A stretch of 64,000 nt of DNA from Sphingosinicella xenopeptidilytica (GCF_042676985.1 NZ_JBHTIK010000015.1:434001-498000), one strand, 5' to 3'; shown: positions 37,365 to 47,236, counted from the stretch's first letter. Notes: a model not told the origin generated them from the letters alone. Made by a program: numbers and translations.

Positions 37365-38264
37365 ATGACCAGCCTCTTCGATCCCCGCTTCCCCCTCGCC
37401 CATACCGGCCTCATCGGCTCTCCCATCGAGCGGGACGACCGTATCCAGCGCAGCCCGGAGACGCTTTGGGCGGCGCGGATGCATCCTGGCGCGCGGTGGA
37501 TGGTGCTGGATGGGCTCAATCCGCTGCTCGCGGAAGATGGGACGGATATTGCGTGGCTGCGCCGTTCCGAAGTGCCGGAGGCTGCGGTCGAGGTGTATCT
37601 CGGCCTTGAGGACGGCAGCCCGCGTTTCGCGGTGGCCGCCAGTGCGGCGGGGCTGCCGGGGACGCCGGTCGATGCGCGCCGCGCCGCGATGCTGATGGAC
37701 GACGGACGCGCGGCGATCATCGCGCAGGCGCGCTCGCTCATAGACTGGCACCAGCGCCACAGCTTCTGCGCCAATTGTGGCGCGCCGACGGAGATGGTGA
37801 AAGCCGGTTACGGCCGCAACTGCGGCGGCTGCGGGGCCGAGCATTTTCCGCGCACCGACCCCGTCGTCATCATGCTCGCGATCGACGGCGACCGCGTGCT
37901 TCTCGGCCGCCAGTCGCGCTTTCCGAAAGGTTCGCTGTCCGCGCTCGCCGGCTTCGTCGAGGCGGGCGAGTGTTTCGAGGATGCCGTGCGCCGTGAAATC
38001 CGCGAGGAAGCGGGTATTCTCACCGGGCGCGTTGCCTACGTGGCCAGCCAGCCGTGGCCCTTCCCGTCCAGCCTGATGATCGGCTGCTTCGCTGAAGCGC
38101 TCTCCACCGAGATCAGCATCGACGAGGTGGAAATGGAGGAGGTGCGCTGGCTGACGCGGGACGAATGCATCGCCGCGCTCGCCGGAAACGGCAGCTTCAC
38201 CGTGCCGCCGCCGCTAGCGATCGCACGGACGCTGCTGGAAACATGGGTAGCAGCGACGGCCTGA
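37365..38264 (+). CDS. nudC: NAD(+) diphosphatase (NudC-type Nudix hydrolase)
   Basis: A 299-residue Nudix enzyme hydrolysing NAD(H), and in E. coli removing NAD caps from RNA. The central zinc ribbon has CANCG…CGGCG. The Nudix box GFVEAGECFEDAVRREIREE-AGI is complete, and SQPWPFPSSLM is the NADH-pyrophosphatase-specific array. The ATG at 37365 is chosen; ATG 37347 in the same frame is possible, and neither has a good Shine-Dalgarno. Confidence 0.93.
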   Translation: MTSLFDPRFPLAHTGLIGSPIERDDRIQRSPETLWAARMHPGARWMVLDGLNPLLAEDGTDIAWLRRSEVPEAAVEVYLGLEDGSPRFAVAASAAGLPGTPVDARRAAMLMDDGRAAIIAQARSLIDWHQRHSFCANCGAPTEMVKAGYGRNCGGCGAEHFPRTDPVVIMLAIDGDRVLLGRQSRFPKGSLSALAGFVEAGECFEDAVRREIREEAGILTGRVAYVASQPWPFPSSLMIGCFAEALSTEISIDEVEMEEVRWLTRDECIAALAGNGSFTVPPPLAIARTLLETWVAATA

Positions 38265-38283
38265 AGCGACAGCTTGAAGCGGC

Positions 38284-38715
38284 TCAGGCCTGCGCCAGCG
38301 CGCCAGCCAGCCGGTCGCGGATCGCGCGGAGCGAAGTGACGAACGCTGCATCCACCGCAGTCGGCTGCACGGGCCGTGCGAAAAGCTCTCCGGGCGGCGC
38401 GGCTTCGGGAAGTGTCGTCACTGCCGCAGACACGGGGATCACCGGTGTCGGCTCGGCAAGCAGGCCTTTCGGCCCCTTGTCCTTCAAGAGCTTCTGTACG
38501 CCCTTGATCGTATAACCGTCCGTATAGAGCAGGCGGTTGATCGCACGCAGAAGCTCAACGTCTTCAGGGCGATAATAGCGACGGTTGCCACCGCGCTTCA
38601 ACGGTTTCACCGCCGGAAAGCGCGTCTCCCAGAAGCGGAGCACGTGCTGCGGCACACCGATCGTCTCGGCAACCTCGCTGATGGTGCGGAAAGCGTCGGC
38701 GCTCTTGTCCGCCAT
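38284..38715 (-). CDS. MerR family transcriptional regulator
   Basis: A 143-residue protein with an N-terminal MerR winged helix (about 10-75: FRTISEVAETIGVPQHVLRFWETRFPAVKPLKRGGNRRYYRPEDVELL). The rest is Ala/Pro-rich with no metal-binding cysteines and a short C-terminal helix, so it is not a metal sensor. It overlaps the ihfA stop (TGATG), making it the last gene of the rpmF-plsX-fabH-ihfA series. Alphaproteobacteria often have this ihfA-merR pair; the target is unknown. Confidence 0.9.
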   Translation of the reverse strand: MADKSADAFRTISEVAETIGVPQHVLRFWETRFPAVKPLKRGGNRRYYRPEDVELLRAINRLLYTDGYTIKGVQKLLKDKGPKGLLAEPTPVIPVSAAVTTLPEAAPPGELFARPVQPTAVDAAFVTSLRAIRDRLAGALAQA

Positions 38716-39014
38716 CACGCGCCTTCGTTGATGCGTTCGCGGAGAATCTGGCTCGGGCGGAAGGTGAGCACGCGGCGCGGCTCGATCGGCACTTCCTCGC
38801 CCGTCTTGGGGTTGCGGCCGATGCGGCGGTTCTTGTCGCGCAGGATGAAGCTGCCGAACGAGGAGATCTTCACGTTCTCGCCCGCGATCAGCGCGTCCGA
38901 CACCTTATCGAGCACGGTTTCGACGAGCTGCGAGGACTCGGCACGCGACAAACCGATGGCACTGTGGACCGCCTCACCGAGTTCGGCGCGTGTCAACGTA
39001 GAAGACTTGTCCAT
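38715..39014 (-). CDS. ihfA: integration host factor subunit alpha
   Basis: A 99-residue DNA-bending protein. The start MDKSSTLTRAELGEAVHSAIGLSR, GENVKISSFGSFILRDKNRR and the arm GRNPKTGEEVPIEPRRVLTF identify IhfA rather than HU. The ATG at 39014 has GGAG six bases upstream. It is downstream of fabH (62 bases) and coupled to the merR gene. Confidence 0.95.
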   Translation of the reverse strand: MDKSSTLTRAELGEAVHSAIGLSRAESSQLVETVLDKVSDALIAGENVKISSFGSFILRDKNRRIGRNPKTGEEVPIEPRRVLTFRPSQILRERINEGA

Positions 39015-39076
39015 GATCCGCTCCAACGCAGAAAACTTCAATGACGCCCGTATAATAGCGCAGTCTGTTGAAGAGT

Positions 39077-40060
39077 CTACCAGCGCAGCGCGGCGGCGCC
39101 CCACGTGAAGCCACCGCCCATCGCTTCGAGCACCAGCAGGTCGCCGGATTTGATGCGCCCGTCGCGCACCGCGGTATCGAGCGCGAGCGGAACCGAGGCG
39201 GCCGACGTGTTCGCATGGCGATCGACCGTGATCACCACCTGATCGATATCGAGCCCCAGCTTCTTCGCCGTGCCTTCAAGGATGCGGAGGTTCGCCTGGT
39301 GCGGGATCACCCACGCCACGTCCTCCGTCTTGCAGCCCGCCGCCTCCAGCGTCTCGGTCATCACCGAGGCGAGGTTGGTGACGGCGTGGCGGAACACTTC
39401 CTTGCCCTTCATGCGGACCTTGCCGACCGTGCCGGTCGAGGACGGGCCGCCGTCCACGTAGAGGAGGCTGTTGTGCCGCCCGTCGGCATGGAGCCGCGCC
39501 GCAAGGATGCCGCGATCGTCAGCGTCGCCATTACCCTCCGAGCGTTCGAGCACCACCGCGCCCGCACCATCGCCGAAGAGCACGCAAGTCGTGCGGTCTT
39601 CCCAGTCAAGGAGCCGGCTGAACGTCTCCGCGCCGATGACGAGCGCATGGCGCATCGGCCCGGCGCGCAGCATCGCGTCTGCCACGGTGACCGCGTAAAG
39701 GAAGCCGGAGCAGACGGCGGCAACGTCGAACGCCACGCAGTCGACGATGCCGAGCTTTTCCTGAACCGTGGTGGCCGTCGCCGGGAAGGTCTGGTCGGGC
39801 GTCGCGGTGGCGACGATGATGAGGTCGATTTCCGAAGGCTCGCGCCATGCCGCCTTCAGCGCCGCACGCGCAGCCGCGACGGCAAGGTCGGAAGTGAACT
39901 CATCGTCCGCGGCGATGTGGCGCTGGCGGATACCCGAGCGCTCGACGATCCACTCGTCGCTGGTGTCGACGGTTTCGGCGAGTTCCGCGTTGGAAACCAC
40001 CCGCGCCGGCAGGTAGCTGCCCGTGCCGGTGACGATGGTGCGTGCAACAGCGCCCGTCAT
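39077..40060 (-). CDS. fabH: beta-ketoacyl-ACP synthase III
   Basis: A 327-residue enzyme that starts fatty acid synthesis by condensing acetyl-CoA with malonyl-ACP. The Cys-His-Asn triad is present: AAVCSGFLYA, PHQANLRIL and HANTSAASV. The end motif GGGFTWGAAALRW is typical. The ATG overlaps the plsX stop by four bases. Confidence 0.97.
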   Translation of the reverse strand: MTGAVARTIVTGTGSYLPARVVSNAELAETVDTSDEWIVERSGIRQRHIAADDEFTSDLAVAAARAALKAAWREPSEIDLIIVATATPDQTFPATATTVQEKLGIVDCVAFDVAAVCSGFLYAVTVADAMLRAGPMRHALVIGAETFSRLLDWEDRTTCVLFGDGAGAVVLERSEGNGDADDRGILAARLHADGRHNSLLYVDGGPSSTGTVGKVRMKGKEVFRHAVTNLASVMTETLEAAGCKTEDVAWVIPHQANLRILEGTAKKLGLDIDQVVITVDRHANTSAASVPLALDTAVRDGRIKSGDLLVLEAMGGGFTWGAAALRW

Positions 40061-41124
40061 TGCGCGGCCTGTATCGCGCTTTGGGCGCCGCCACTCTGCG
40101 CGCCGCGATGCGCCTGGAAATTGTCGAGATCCTCGCGGATGCGGTGCGCGATGTCATCCACCACGAGATCGTGCGCGACGCGGATGGCGTTCGCGAAACC
40201 CTGTGCAGTGGCGCCGCCGTGGCTCTTCACGACGAGGCCGTTGAGCCCGAGGAAAACCGCACCGTTGTGCGCATTGGGATCGAGGTGACTGCGCAGCGAA
40301 CGAAGCGCGCCGCGCGACATGAAGAACCCTGCCATCGAGAAAATGCTGCTCTTGAACGCGCGGGTGAGAAGCTCGACGACGAGGCGCGCGGTGCCTTCGG
40401 CCGTCTTGAGCGCGATGTTGCCGGAAAAGCCGTCGCTGACGATGACGTCGACATCGCCCTTGCCGATCTTGTCGCCCTCGACGAAGCCGGCGAACTGCAT
40501 GGGAAGGTCGGCGGCGCGGAGCAGCGCGGCGGCGTGCTTCAACTCGTCGGTGCCCTTCAGGTCTTCCTCGCCGATGTTGAGCAGCGCGACGCGCGGTGTT
40601 GCGAGGCCGAGCACGGTGCGCGCGAAGGCGGCGCCCATCACGGCGAACTGGACGAGGTTCTCGGCGTCACACTCGGCATTGGCACCGAGGTCGAGCATCA
40701 CGGAATCGGTCTTCGCGGTCGGCAGCAGCGCGGCGAGCGCGGGCCGGTCGATACCGGGCATGGTGCGAAGGCCAAGCTTGGCGATGGCCATCAGTGCGCC
40801 GGTGTTGCCCGCCGAAACGGCGGCCTGCGCCTCTCCGGCCTTCACGGCATCGACGGCAAGACCCATCGATGAGTGGCGCGCGCGGCGGAGCACCTGGCTC
40901 GGCTTGTCAGTGCCGAGGATTTCGCCATCAGTATGGATGACGACCGCGTCCCTGGCGACGAGCGGCGCTTTCGCCAGTTCGGCGCGGATCGCATCCTCGC
41001 GGCCATAGAGCCGGAAACGGATATCGGGGTGGCGCGTGCGTGCGATTTCGGCGGCGGCGATGGTCACTGCCGGACCGCCGTCGCCACCCATGACGTCAAG
41101 CGCGATGACAGGCGCGGCCGTCAT
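40057..41124 (-). CDS. plsX: phosphate acyltransferase PlsX
   Basis: A 355-residue peripheral membrane enzyme making acyl-phosphate from acyl-ACP for phospholipid synthesis. Starts VIALDVMGGDGGPAVTI; SVSAGNTGALMAIA-type and DGFSGNIALKTAEGTARL motifs are present. It is 30 bases after rpmF and overlaps fabH, the standard operon order. Confidence 0.96.
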   Translation of the reverse strand: MTAAPVIALDVMGGDGGPAVTIAAAEIARTRHPDIRFRLYGREDAIRAELAKAPLVARDAVVIHTDGEILGTDKPSQVLRRARHSSMGLAVDAVKAGEAQAAVSAGNTGALMAIAKLGLRTMPGIDRPALAALLPTAKTDSVMLDLGANAECDAENLVQFAVMGAAFARTVLGLATPRVALLNIGEEDLKGTDELKHAAALLRAADLPMQFAGFVEGDKIGKGDVDVIVSDGFSGNIALKTAEGTARLVVELLTRAFKSSIFSMAGFFMSRGALRSLRSHLDPNAHNGAVFLGLNGLVVKSHGGATAQGFANAIRVAHDLVVDDIAHRIREDLDNFQAHRGAQSGGAQSAIQAAQ

Positions 41125-41154
41125 CGGACACCCCCCAAAGCGTTGTCCACCGGT

Positions 41155-41334
41155 TTAGGCGCCGGCTTCGACAACCTCTCGGCCGTTGTAGAAGCCGCAG
41201 GCTCCACACACGTTGTGCGGAAGCTTGAGCTCGCCGCAGTTGGAGCATTCCTGGAACGTCGTGGCGCTGAGCGCATGATGGCTACGACGCATATTCCGCC
41301 GCGACGGCGAGGTTTTTCTCTTAGGGACAGCCAT
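41155..41334 (-). CDS. rpmF: 50S ribosomal protein L32
   Basis: A 59-residue ribosomal protein read directly from the minus strand. It starts MAVPKRKTSPSRRNMRRSHH and has the zinc-ribbon cysteines CSNCG and CGACG, ending FYNGREVVEAGA. It is 30 bases upstream of plsX, as in most bacteria. Its promoter must be in the 158-base gap to the right. Confidence 0.96.
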   Translation of the reverse strand: MAVPKRKTSPSRRNMRRSHHALSATTFQECSNCGELKLPHNVCGACGFYNGREVVEAGA

Positions 41335-41492
41335 GCGGCACCTGTTACCTTCAACGTGAATTTTCGTGAACCGGCCGACCTTTCAGGACAATGCAAATTG
41401 CCCCGGAAACCCGCCGGATTCGGTTGAGCGCGCGAACATAGCGATTCATCGCCGCGATGCAAGTGGGCTTTCTGTTGCACGGTTCGTCTATA

Positions 41493-42164
41493 TCAGGCGC
41501 GCGCCAAAACCGCATCCGCCACGAACGGATTCGATCGCCGTTCCTGCCCGAACGTGGACATCGGACCGTGCCCCGGAACGAACGCAGTGTCGTCGCCGAG
41601 CGGCCAGAGCTGCGTGCGGATGGAATCGATGAGCGCCTGGTGGTTGCCCTTCGGAAAGTCCGTACGGCCGATAGACCCCTGAAACAGCACGTCGCCGACG
41701 ATGGCGAGGCGACTTTCGGGGTGATGGAAGATCACGTGGCCGGGCGTGTGGCCGGGGCAGTGATAGACGTCGAGCGTCAGCTCGCCCACCGTTACCGTGT
41801 CGCCGCCCTTCAGCCAGCGGTCGGGCGTGAACGGCGCGGCGCCGGTGATGCCGTACTGGTGGCCGACGCTGCTCGCCATATCGATCCAGAACTTGTCTTC
41901 GGGATGCGGCCCCTCGATCGGCACGCCGAGCTCGGCGGCAAGGACGCCGGTGAGCCCGCAGTGGTCGATATGGCCGTGCGTGACGAGCAGCTTTTCGATG
42001 GTGACGCCATACTGCGCCGCCGCCGCCTTCAGCTTGTCGAGGTCGCCGCCGGGGTCGACGAACGCGCCGCGCATGGTGCGCGTGCACCAGAGCAATGTGC
42101 AGTTCTGCTCCAGCGGCGTGACCGGAACGATCGCGGCGGCCAGCGGGCGGGTGTCAGAGGTCAT
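41493..42164 (-). CDS. MBL-fold metallohydrolase, glyoxalase II-like (YcbL type)
   Basis: A 223-residue metallo-beta-lactamase-fold hydrolase. The metal motif THGHIDHCG is exact, and further ligands lie in HCPGHTPGHV, GDVLFQGSIGRTD and VPGHGP. Length and missing C-terminal domain fit the short YcbL/type II glyoxalase rather than GloB. It lies 33 bases downstream of the peptidase, possibly the same transcript. Confidence 0.9.
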   Translation of the reverse strand: MTSDTRPLAAAIVPVTPLEQNCTLLWCTRTMRGAFVDPGGDLDKLKAAAAQYGVTIEKLLVTHGHIDHCGLTGVLAAELGVPIEGPHPEDKFWIDMASSVGHQYGITGAAPFTPDRWLKGGDTVTVGELTLDVYHCPGHTPGHVIFHHPESRLAIVGDVLFQGSIGRTDFPKGNHQALIDSIRTQLWPLGDDTAFVPGHGPMSTFGQERRSNPFVADAVLARA

Positions 42165-42197
42165 GTCGGCAGCATTGAGGCCCGCAAGGGCGGAATG

Positions 42198-44165
42198 TCA
42201 ACGGCTTGCGAGGGCATCGGGCACCGTCCCCAGCAGGTAGCGTTGCCAGAACAGCACAGTCGCGAGGAACTGGTAGTCGGCGTTCGGCTTCTTCTCGAAG
42301 CCATGCCCCTCGTCCGCCGCGACGACATGCCACGCCGTCCCGCCCCTCGCGCGCAGCGCCGTAACGATCTGGTCGGCTTCGGAGGGCGGCACGCGCGGAT
42401 CGTTCGCGCCGGTCACGACCAGCAGCGGCGCGCGGATACGGTCCACCCGTGTCAGCGGCGAGATCGCCTTCAGCTTGCGCCGCTCGGCGGGATCGCGCTC
42501 GTCACCGTATTCGAGACGGCGGAGGTCGCGGCGATATTCGCCGGTGCCTTCGAGGAAGGTCACGAAATCGGAAATGCCGACGATGCTGACGCCCGCGCGG
42601 AAGTCCTTCGGGTAGCGGATCAGCGCGGCGAGCGTCATGTAGCCGCCGTAGGATGCACCGCTCACCGCCATGCGTGTCCGGTCGATGCCCGGATCATGGC
42701 GCAGACGTTTCAGGAATGCGCCCACGTCGCGCACCGCGTCCTCACGGAGAAACGGCCCGTCGTCGAGCGCGACGAAGCGCTTGCCGTAGCCGGTGGAGCC
42801 GCGCACGTTCGGGAAGAACAGCGCGACGCCGAGTTCGTTCACCATGTGGTTGCTGCGCCCGAGGAAACCGGGGCGAGACTGCCCCTCCGGCCCGCCGTGG
42901 AAGACCATCACCAGCGGGCGCGGCCCCGGAAAGCGGGCCGCATCGGGCCGGTAGAGCAGCCCGGAGACGGGAAGCCCATCGAAGCTCTTCACGGTGACGA
43001 TTTCGGGCTCGACGCCCGGCGGCAGGTCCGCGCCGCTCTCCGTCCAGCGCGTGAGTTCGAGCCGGTCGGGATCGAACGACCACACATCGCCCGGCGAGGA
43101 CGCGGTCGTCAGCGAAAAGCCGACCTCGCCCCACGGCGCGATCGACAGCCCGGTGAGAATGCCGCCGGGAAGCTGCGGCGCCGCACGCGGGCGCCCGGTC
43201 GCGAGATCGAGAAGACGAAGCCGCGACAACCCGTTCTCGTTCACCACGTAGGCGAGGAAGCGCCCCTCCGGGTCGACGCGGAAGTCCTCGACGGACCAGC
43301 CGGTTTCGGGATTGAGCCTGCGCGGCAGGCCCGTCACGCGGTCGATCTCGGCCAGATAGCGGTGCTCGGCGCCGAAATCGGTGACGGCGAAAATGCGACC
43401 GCCGGGCGCATAGCGCGCCGACCCGAAAGCAAACGGCTCGGCGGTCGGCGGCACCAGCGCACGCAATACGCGCGTTTCGAGGTCGATTTCGAACAGACGG
43501 CTGATCGCCACCGAGATGTAGTTGTAGAGGAGCGCGCGTTTCCCGTCGTCCGAGAAGTCGGCGAAGCTCCAGCCCCCGCCCCGCCCTTCCATCACCAGCC
43601 GGTCGGTCGCGGGATCGCGCGGGTCCATGATGTGGAGATCGGTATCGAGCCCGGTGCGCCGGGTCGTCGAATAGCCGATGCGCTTCCCGTCCGCCGTCCA
43701 GCGGACGCCGAGGTTGCGTCCGTCATCGCCCGTCAGGCTCACCATCCGACCCGCGTCGACGCGGAAGATCTGGTACTGCTCGTCGCCCTGCCGGTCCGCG
43801 AGCGCCAGCGTCACGTCGCCCGAAATCGGCGCGAACTCCCCGGCGATCACCGACTCTTCTCCGAACGTGAGCTGGCGCGGCGCGGCGCCGGGCACGGCAA
43901 CCTCGTAAAGCTGGCGATTGTCGTCGAGACGCGCGCCGATCAGCACTGATCGCCGCAGCGGATGCCAGCCGAGCAGCCGCGCCGAGCGGTATTCGAGATA
44001 GGGCTTCGCCTGCTCCATCAGCGTCACGGGCACGGCGGGAACGCCGCTCACCGTGAGCGCCGCGGGCGCCTCGACAGCGGCCGCCCCGGCAGCTGAGGCG
44101 GCATCATGCGGGAGAAGGCTTGCGGCAAGCGCGGCAAGACCTGCTAAGAACCACCCCCGGACCAT
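42198..44165 (-). CDS. S9 family (prolyl oligopeptidase-like) peptidase, secreted
   Basis: A 655-residue protein with an N-terminal signal peptide (MVRGWFLAGLAALAASLLP…ASAAGA), a beta-propeller-type middle (repeated GxRWTADGKRIGYS and SDDGKRALL blades) and a C-terminal alpha/beta-hydrolase. The catalytic triad is Ser in SGASYGGYMTLAAL, Asp in TGANDPRVPPSEAD and His in DEGHGFEKKPN. It probably trims oligopeptides in the periplasm. The long open frame upstream is an antisense shadow of pabB, so the ATG at 44165 is used. Confidence 0.9.
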   Translation of the reverse strand: MVRGWFLAGLAALAASLLPHDAASAAGAAAVEAPAALTVSGVPAVPVTLMEQAKPYLEYRSARLLGWHPLRRSVLIGARLDDNRQLYEVAVPGAAPRQLTFGEESVIAGEFAPISGDVTLALADRQGDEQYQIFRVDAGRMVSLTGDDGRNLGVRWTADGKRIGYSTTRRTGLDTDLHIMDPRDPATDRLVMEGRGGGWSFADFSDDGKRALLYNYISVAISRLFEIDLETRVLRALVPPTAEPFAFGSARYAPGGRIFAVTDFGAEHRYLAEIDRVTGLPRRLNPETGWSVEDFRVDPEGRFLAYVVNENGLSRLRLLDLATGRPRAAPQLPGGILTGLSIAPWGEVGFSLTTASSPGDVWSFDPDRLELTRWTESGADLPPGVEPEIVTVKSFDGLPVSGLLYRPDAARFPGPRPLVMVFHGGPEGQSRPGFLGRSNHMVNELGVALFFPNVRGSTGYGKRFVALDDGPFLREDAVRDVGAFLKRLRHDPGIDRTRMAVSGASYGGYMTLAALIRYPKDFRAGVSIVGISDFVTFLEGTGEYRRDLRRLEYGDERDPAERRKLKAISPLTRVDRIRAPLLVVTGANDPRVPPSEADQIVTALRARGGTAWHVVAADEGHGFEKKPNADYQFLATVLFWQRYLLGTVPDALASR

Positions 44166-44231
44166 GACGCTTCGTTTTTTCACTTTCCCCACTCTACCGA
44201 TTCCGCCGGGTTCCCGGCAACGGGTGTCGTG

Positions 44232-45989
44232 ATGCCGAGCGCGCCCTTCGTGGCGCTCGACGACGCGCGCGGCGACGGAACGCAGCCGCTCACGCTCTAC
44301 AGCGGCGCACATGAGATCATCACGGCGACACACAGGGATGACGTCCGCTCGGCGCTTGCAGCGCTGCGGCATCACGTCGATGCCGGTCGCCACGTCGCGG
44401 GTTTCCTTGCCTACGAGGCCGGGCACGCGCTGGAGTCGCGCCTTTCCGTCATTCCTGAGCGACGCACCGAAACCCCGCTCGTCTGGTTCGGCGTCTTCGA
44501 TGCGCCGCAGATGATGCCGCCGGAAACGCTGCTGGGCAGCGTGCTCGGGCGCTCGGCACACGTGTCGACGCCGGAACCCGGTCTGGACTCGGCGCGCTAC
44601 GCCGCCGCCCTCGGCGAGGTGAAGGCGCTGATCGAGGCGGGAGACATCTATCAGGCCAACCTCACCTTCCCCACGCGCCTCGCCATCGAAGGCCATCCGC
44701 TTGCGCTCTACGCCCGGCTGCGCCGCGCGCAGCGCATGGGCCACGGTGCAGTCGTGTTCACGGGGTACGAATGGATATTGTCCTTTTCGCCGGAGCTGTT
44801 CTTCACGCTCTCCGGCGGCGTGCTGCAAACGCGCCCGATGAAGGGCACCGCCCCGCGCCGTCCGCTTGCCGCAGACGATGCCGCCATGGCCGCAGCACTC
44901 GCCGCCGACCCGAAGAACCGTGCCGAAAACCTGATGATCACCGATCTCATCCGCAACGACCTCGCGCGCGTTGCCGAAGCCGGATCGGTAACGGTGAAGA
45001 ATGCGTTCGCGGTCGAGCGCTATCCCACGGTCCACCAGATGACGACGACGGTCGAGGCCCAGCTCCGCAAAGGCCTTGACGCCTTCGACGTTCTCACCGC
45101 GCTCTTCCCCTGCGGCTCTGTCACCGGCGCCCCCAAGATCCGCGCGATGGAGGTGATCGAGGCGGTCGAGGCGCGACCGCGCGGGGTCTACACCGGCTCG
45201 ATCGGCGCCATCGGCCCCGACGGCGCGCATTTCAACGTCGCGATCCGCACGATTGAAATTCGGAACCAAACCGCGACAATGGGCATTGGATCGGGCATTG
45301 TCGCGGATAGCGATGCTGCGTCCGAGTGGCGCGAGTGCGGAGAGAAGATGGCGTTCGTCAGCGCGTCGGGACGGCCGTTCCACCTCATCGAAACGATGGG
45401 CTTCACGCCCGACGAGGGTATTGCCCATCTGCCGCTGCATCTCGAACGGCTGGAGCAGTCCGCCGCTTGGCACGCTTTCCGCTTCGATCGGCACGAGGTC
45501 CGCAACCTGCTGCAGGCCGCCGTCGGCGCGCTCCGAGCGCCCGCACGCATCAAGCTCGTGCTGGCGGCGGGTGGCGCGGCTGCGGTGAGCTGCACGCCAC
45601 CGCCCTCTCCGCCTGCCTCGGCGCGCGCCGCCATCGTGCCGCTGCCGGTAACACCCGGCGATCCCCGCCTCGCGCACAAGACGAGCGACCGCACCTTCTA
45701 CGACGCCGCCCGCCGCGCCTCCGGCATGGACGAGGTGATCTTCGAACGCAGCGACGGCCGCCTCACCGAAGGCAGCTTCACCAACCTCTTCGTCGAGCGG
45801 GATGGTGTGCTCCTCACGCCCCCGGCGGCGGACGGCCTCCTTCCGGGCGTGCTCCGTCGCCACCTCCTCGAAACCGGCCGCGCCCGCGAGGCGTCCATCT
45901 CCCGCGCTGATCTCGAAGGCGGATTCCTGCTCGGAAATGCCTTGCGCGGACTTTTTCGCGCTGCGCTGGTTGCCCCCGCAGGCGAGTGA
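44232..45989 (+). CDS. bifunctional aminodeoxychorismate synthase component I / 4-amino-4-deoxychorismate lyase
   Basis: A 585-residue PabB-PabC fusion for para-aminobenzoate and hence folate. Residues 1 to about 370 are the chorismate-binding enzyme (IEAGDIYQANLT, WILSFSPELFF, the Lys motif RPMKGTAPR, DLIRNDLARV, LFPCGSVTGAPKIRAMEVI). After about 385 follows a class IV aminotransferase (MGFTPDEGIAHLPLHLERL, catalytic Lys in HKTSDRTFY, EVIFERSDGRLTEGSFTNLF). The ATG at 44232 follows a GTG by one codon. The glutaminase PabA is not nearby. Confidence 0.93.
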   Translation: MPSAPFVALDDARGDGTQPLTLYSGAHEIITATHRDDVRSALAALRHHVDAGRHVAGFLAYEAGHALESRLSVIPERRTETPLVWFGVFDAPQMMPPETLLGSVLGRSAHVSTPEPGLDSARYAAALGEVKALIEAGDIYQANLTFPTRLAIEGHPLALYARLRRAQRMGHGAVVFTGYEWILSFSPELFFTLSGGVLQTRPMKGTAPRRPLAADDAAMAAALAADPKNRAENLMITDLIRNDLARVAEAGSVTVKNAFAVERYPTVHQMTTTVEAQLRKGLDAFDVLTALFPCGSVTGAPKIRAMEVIEAVEARPRGVYTGSIGAIGPDGAHFNVAIRTIEIRNQTATMGIGSGIVADSDAASEWRECGEKMAFVSASGRPFHLIETMGFTPDEGIAHLPLHLERLEQSAAWHAFRFDRHEVRNLLQAAVGALRAPARIKLVLAAGGAAAVSCTPPPSPPASARAAIVPLPVTPGDPRLAHKTSDRTFYDAARRASGMDEVIFERSDGRLTEGSFTNLFVERDGVLLTPPAADGLLPGVLRRHLLETGRAREASISRADLEGGFLLGNALRGLFRAALVAPAGE

Positions 45990-46027
45990 CTCTAAGAGGC
46001 CCGCGACCTCTCAAGCGGAGCCTTTTC

Positions 46028-47233
46028 ATGACCTTCCTCTCCGACGCCATCCAGCGCATCCAGCCTTCCCCCACGCTCGTCGTCACGCAGAAGGCCGCAG
46101 CGCTTAAAGAGGCAGGGCGGAACGTCATTGGTCTCGGCGCGGGCGAGCCTGATATGCCGGTGCCGGATTTCGTCGCCGAAGCCGCCATTGCCGCCATTCG
46201 CGGCGGGCAGAACAAGTATACCAACGTCGACGGCACCAACGCGCTCAAGGAAGCCGTACGCGGCAAGTTCAAGCGCGACAACAACCTCGACTATGGCCTC
46301 GATCAGGTCACCGTGAACGTCGGCGGCAAACACACGATCTTCAACGCGCTGCTCGTCACGCTCAATCCCGGCGACGAAGTGATCGTTCCCGCGCCCTACT
46401 GGGTCTCTTACCCTGATATCGTGCAGTTCTGCGGCGCGAAGCCGGTGTTCATTTCGGCCGGGATCGAAGCGGGCTTCAAGATCACGCCCGCGCAGCTCGA
46501 AGCCGCAATCACGCCCAAAACGCGTTGGCTGATCCTCAATTCGCCGTCGAACCCCACCGGCGCCGTCTACACGCGCGATGAAATCGCCGCGCTCGGCGAG
46601 GTGCTGCGCCGCAATCCGCACGTGTGGATCCTGTCGGACGACATGTACGAGCACATCATCTACGACATCGCGTTCGCGACCATCGCCGACGTTTGCCCGG
46701 ACCTCTACGACCGCACACTCACCGTGAACGGCGCCTCGAAGGCCTATTCGATGACCGGCTGGCGCATCGGCTTCGCGGGCGGCCCCGCGCAACTCATCAA
46801 GGCGATCGCCAAAATCCAGTCGCAGTCGACGACCAACCCGTGCGCCATCGCGCAGGCGGCGGCTACAGCGGCGCTGAACGGCCCGCAGGATTTCCTGAAG
46901 GCACGCGTCGAAACCTTCCGCGGCCGCCGCGATCTCGTCGTCTCGATGCTGAACCAGACGGACGGCCTCAAGTGCGCGACGCCCGACGGCGCCTTCTACG
47001 TCTATCCGGACTGCACGGGTCTCATCGGCCGCAAGACGCCCTCGGGCGCGACTCTGGCGACCGACGAAGACGTTGCGGGCTATCTGCTGGAGGCAGAGGG
47101 CGTGGCGGTGGTGCACGGCGGCGCCTTCGGCGTTTCGCCCGCGTTCCGCATCTCCTATGCGACCTCGACCGAGCTTCTGGAAGATGCCTGCACGCGCATC
47201 CAGCGTGCCTGCGGGGCCCTCAAGGCAGCGTAA
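46028..47233 (+). CDS. class I pyridoxal phosphate aminotransferase (aspartate aminotransferase type)
   Basis: A 401-residue enzyme of the AspC/AatA Ib subgroup. Motifs seen are GAGEPDMPVPDFV, the Tyr contact KYTNVDGTNALKEAV, PYWVSYPDIV, NSPSNPTGAVYT, DDMYEHI and the PLP-lysine motif GASKAYSMTGWRIGF. In related bacteria these enzymes accept aspartate and, in some, prephenate. The ATG at 46028 has GCGGAG eight bases upstream. It follows the pabBC gene by 38 bases in the same direction. Confidence 0.94.
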   Translation: MTFLSDAIQRIQPSPTLVVTQKAAALKEAGRNVIGLGAGEPDMPVPDFVAEAAIAAIRGGQNKYTNVDGTNALKEAVRGKFKRDNNLDYGLDQVTVNVGGKHTIFNALLVTLNPGDEVIVPAPYWVSYPDIVQFCGAKPVFISAGIEAGFKITPAQLEAAITPKTRWLILNSPSNPTGAVYTRDEIAALGEVLRRNPHVWILSDDMYEHIIYDIAFATIADVCPDLYDRTLTVNGASKAYSMTGWRIGFAGGPAQLIKAIAKIQSQSTTNPCAIAQAAATAALNGPQDFLKARVETFRGRRDLVVSMLNQTDGLKCATPDGAFYVYPDCTGLIGRKTPSGATLATDEDVAGYLLEAEGVAVVHGGAFGVSPAFRISYATSTELLEDACTRIQRACGALKAA

Positions 47234-47236
47234 GCC

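Noticed and set aside
44166..45863. Upstream extension of the S9 peptidase frame (about 566 codons)
   Set aside because: It runs antisense through the pabB-pabC gene, has no family similarity, and the signal peptide begins at 44165.
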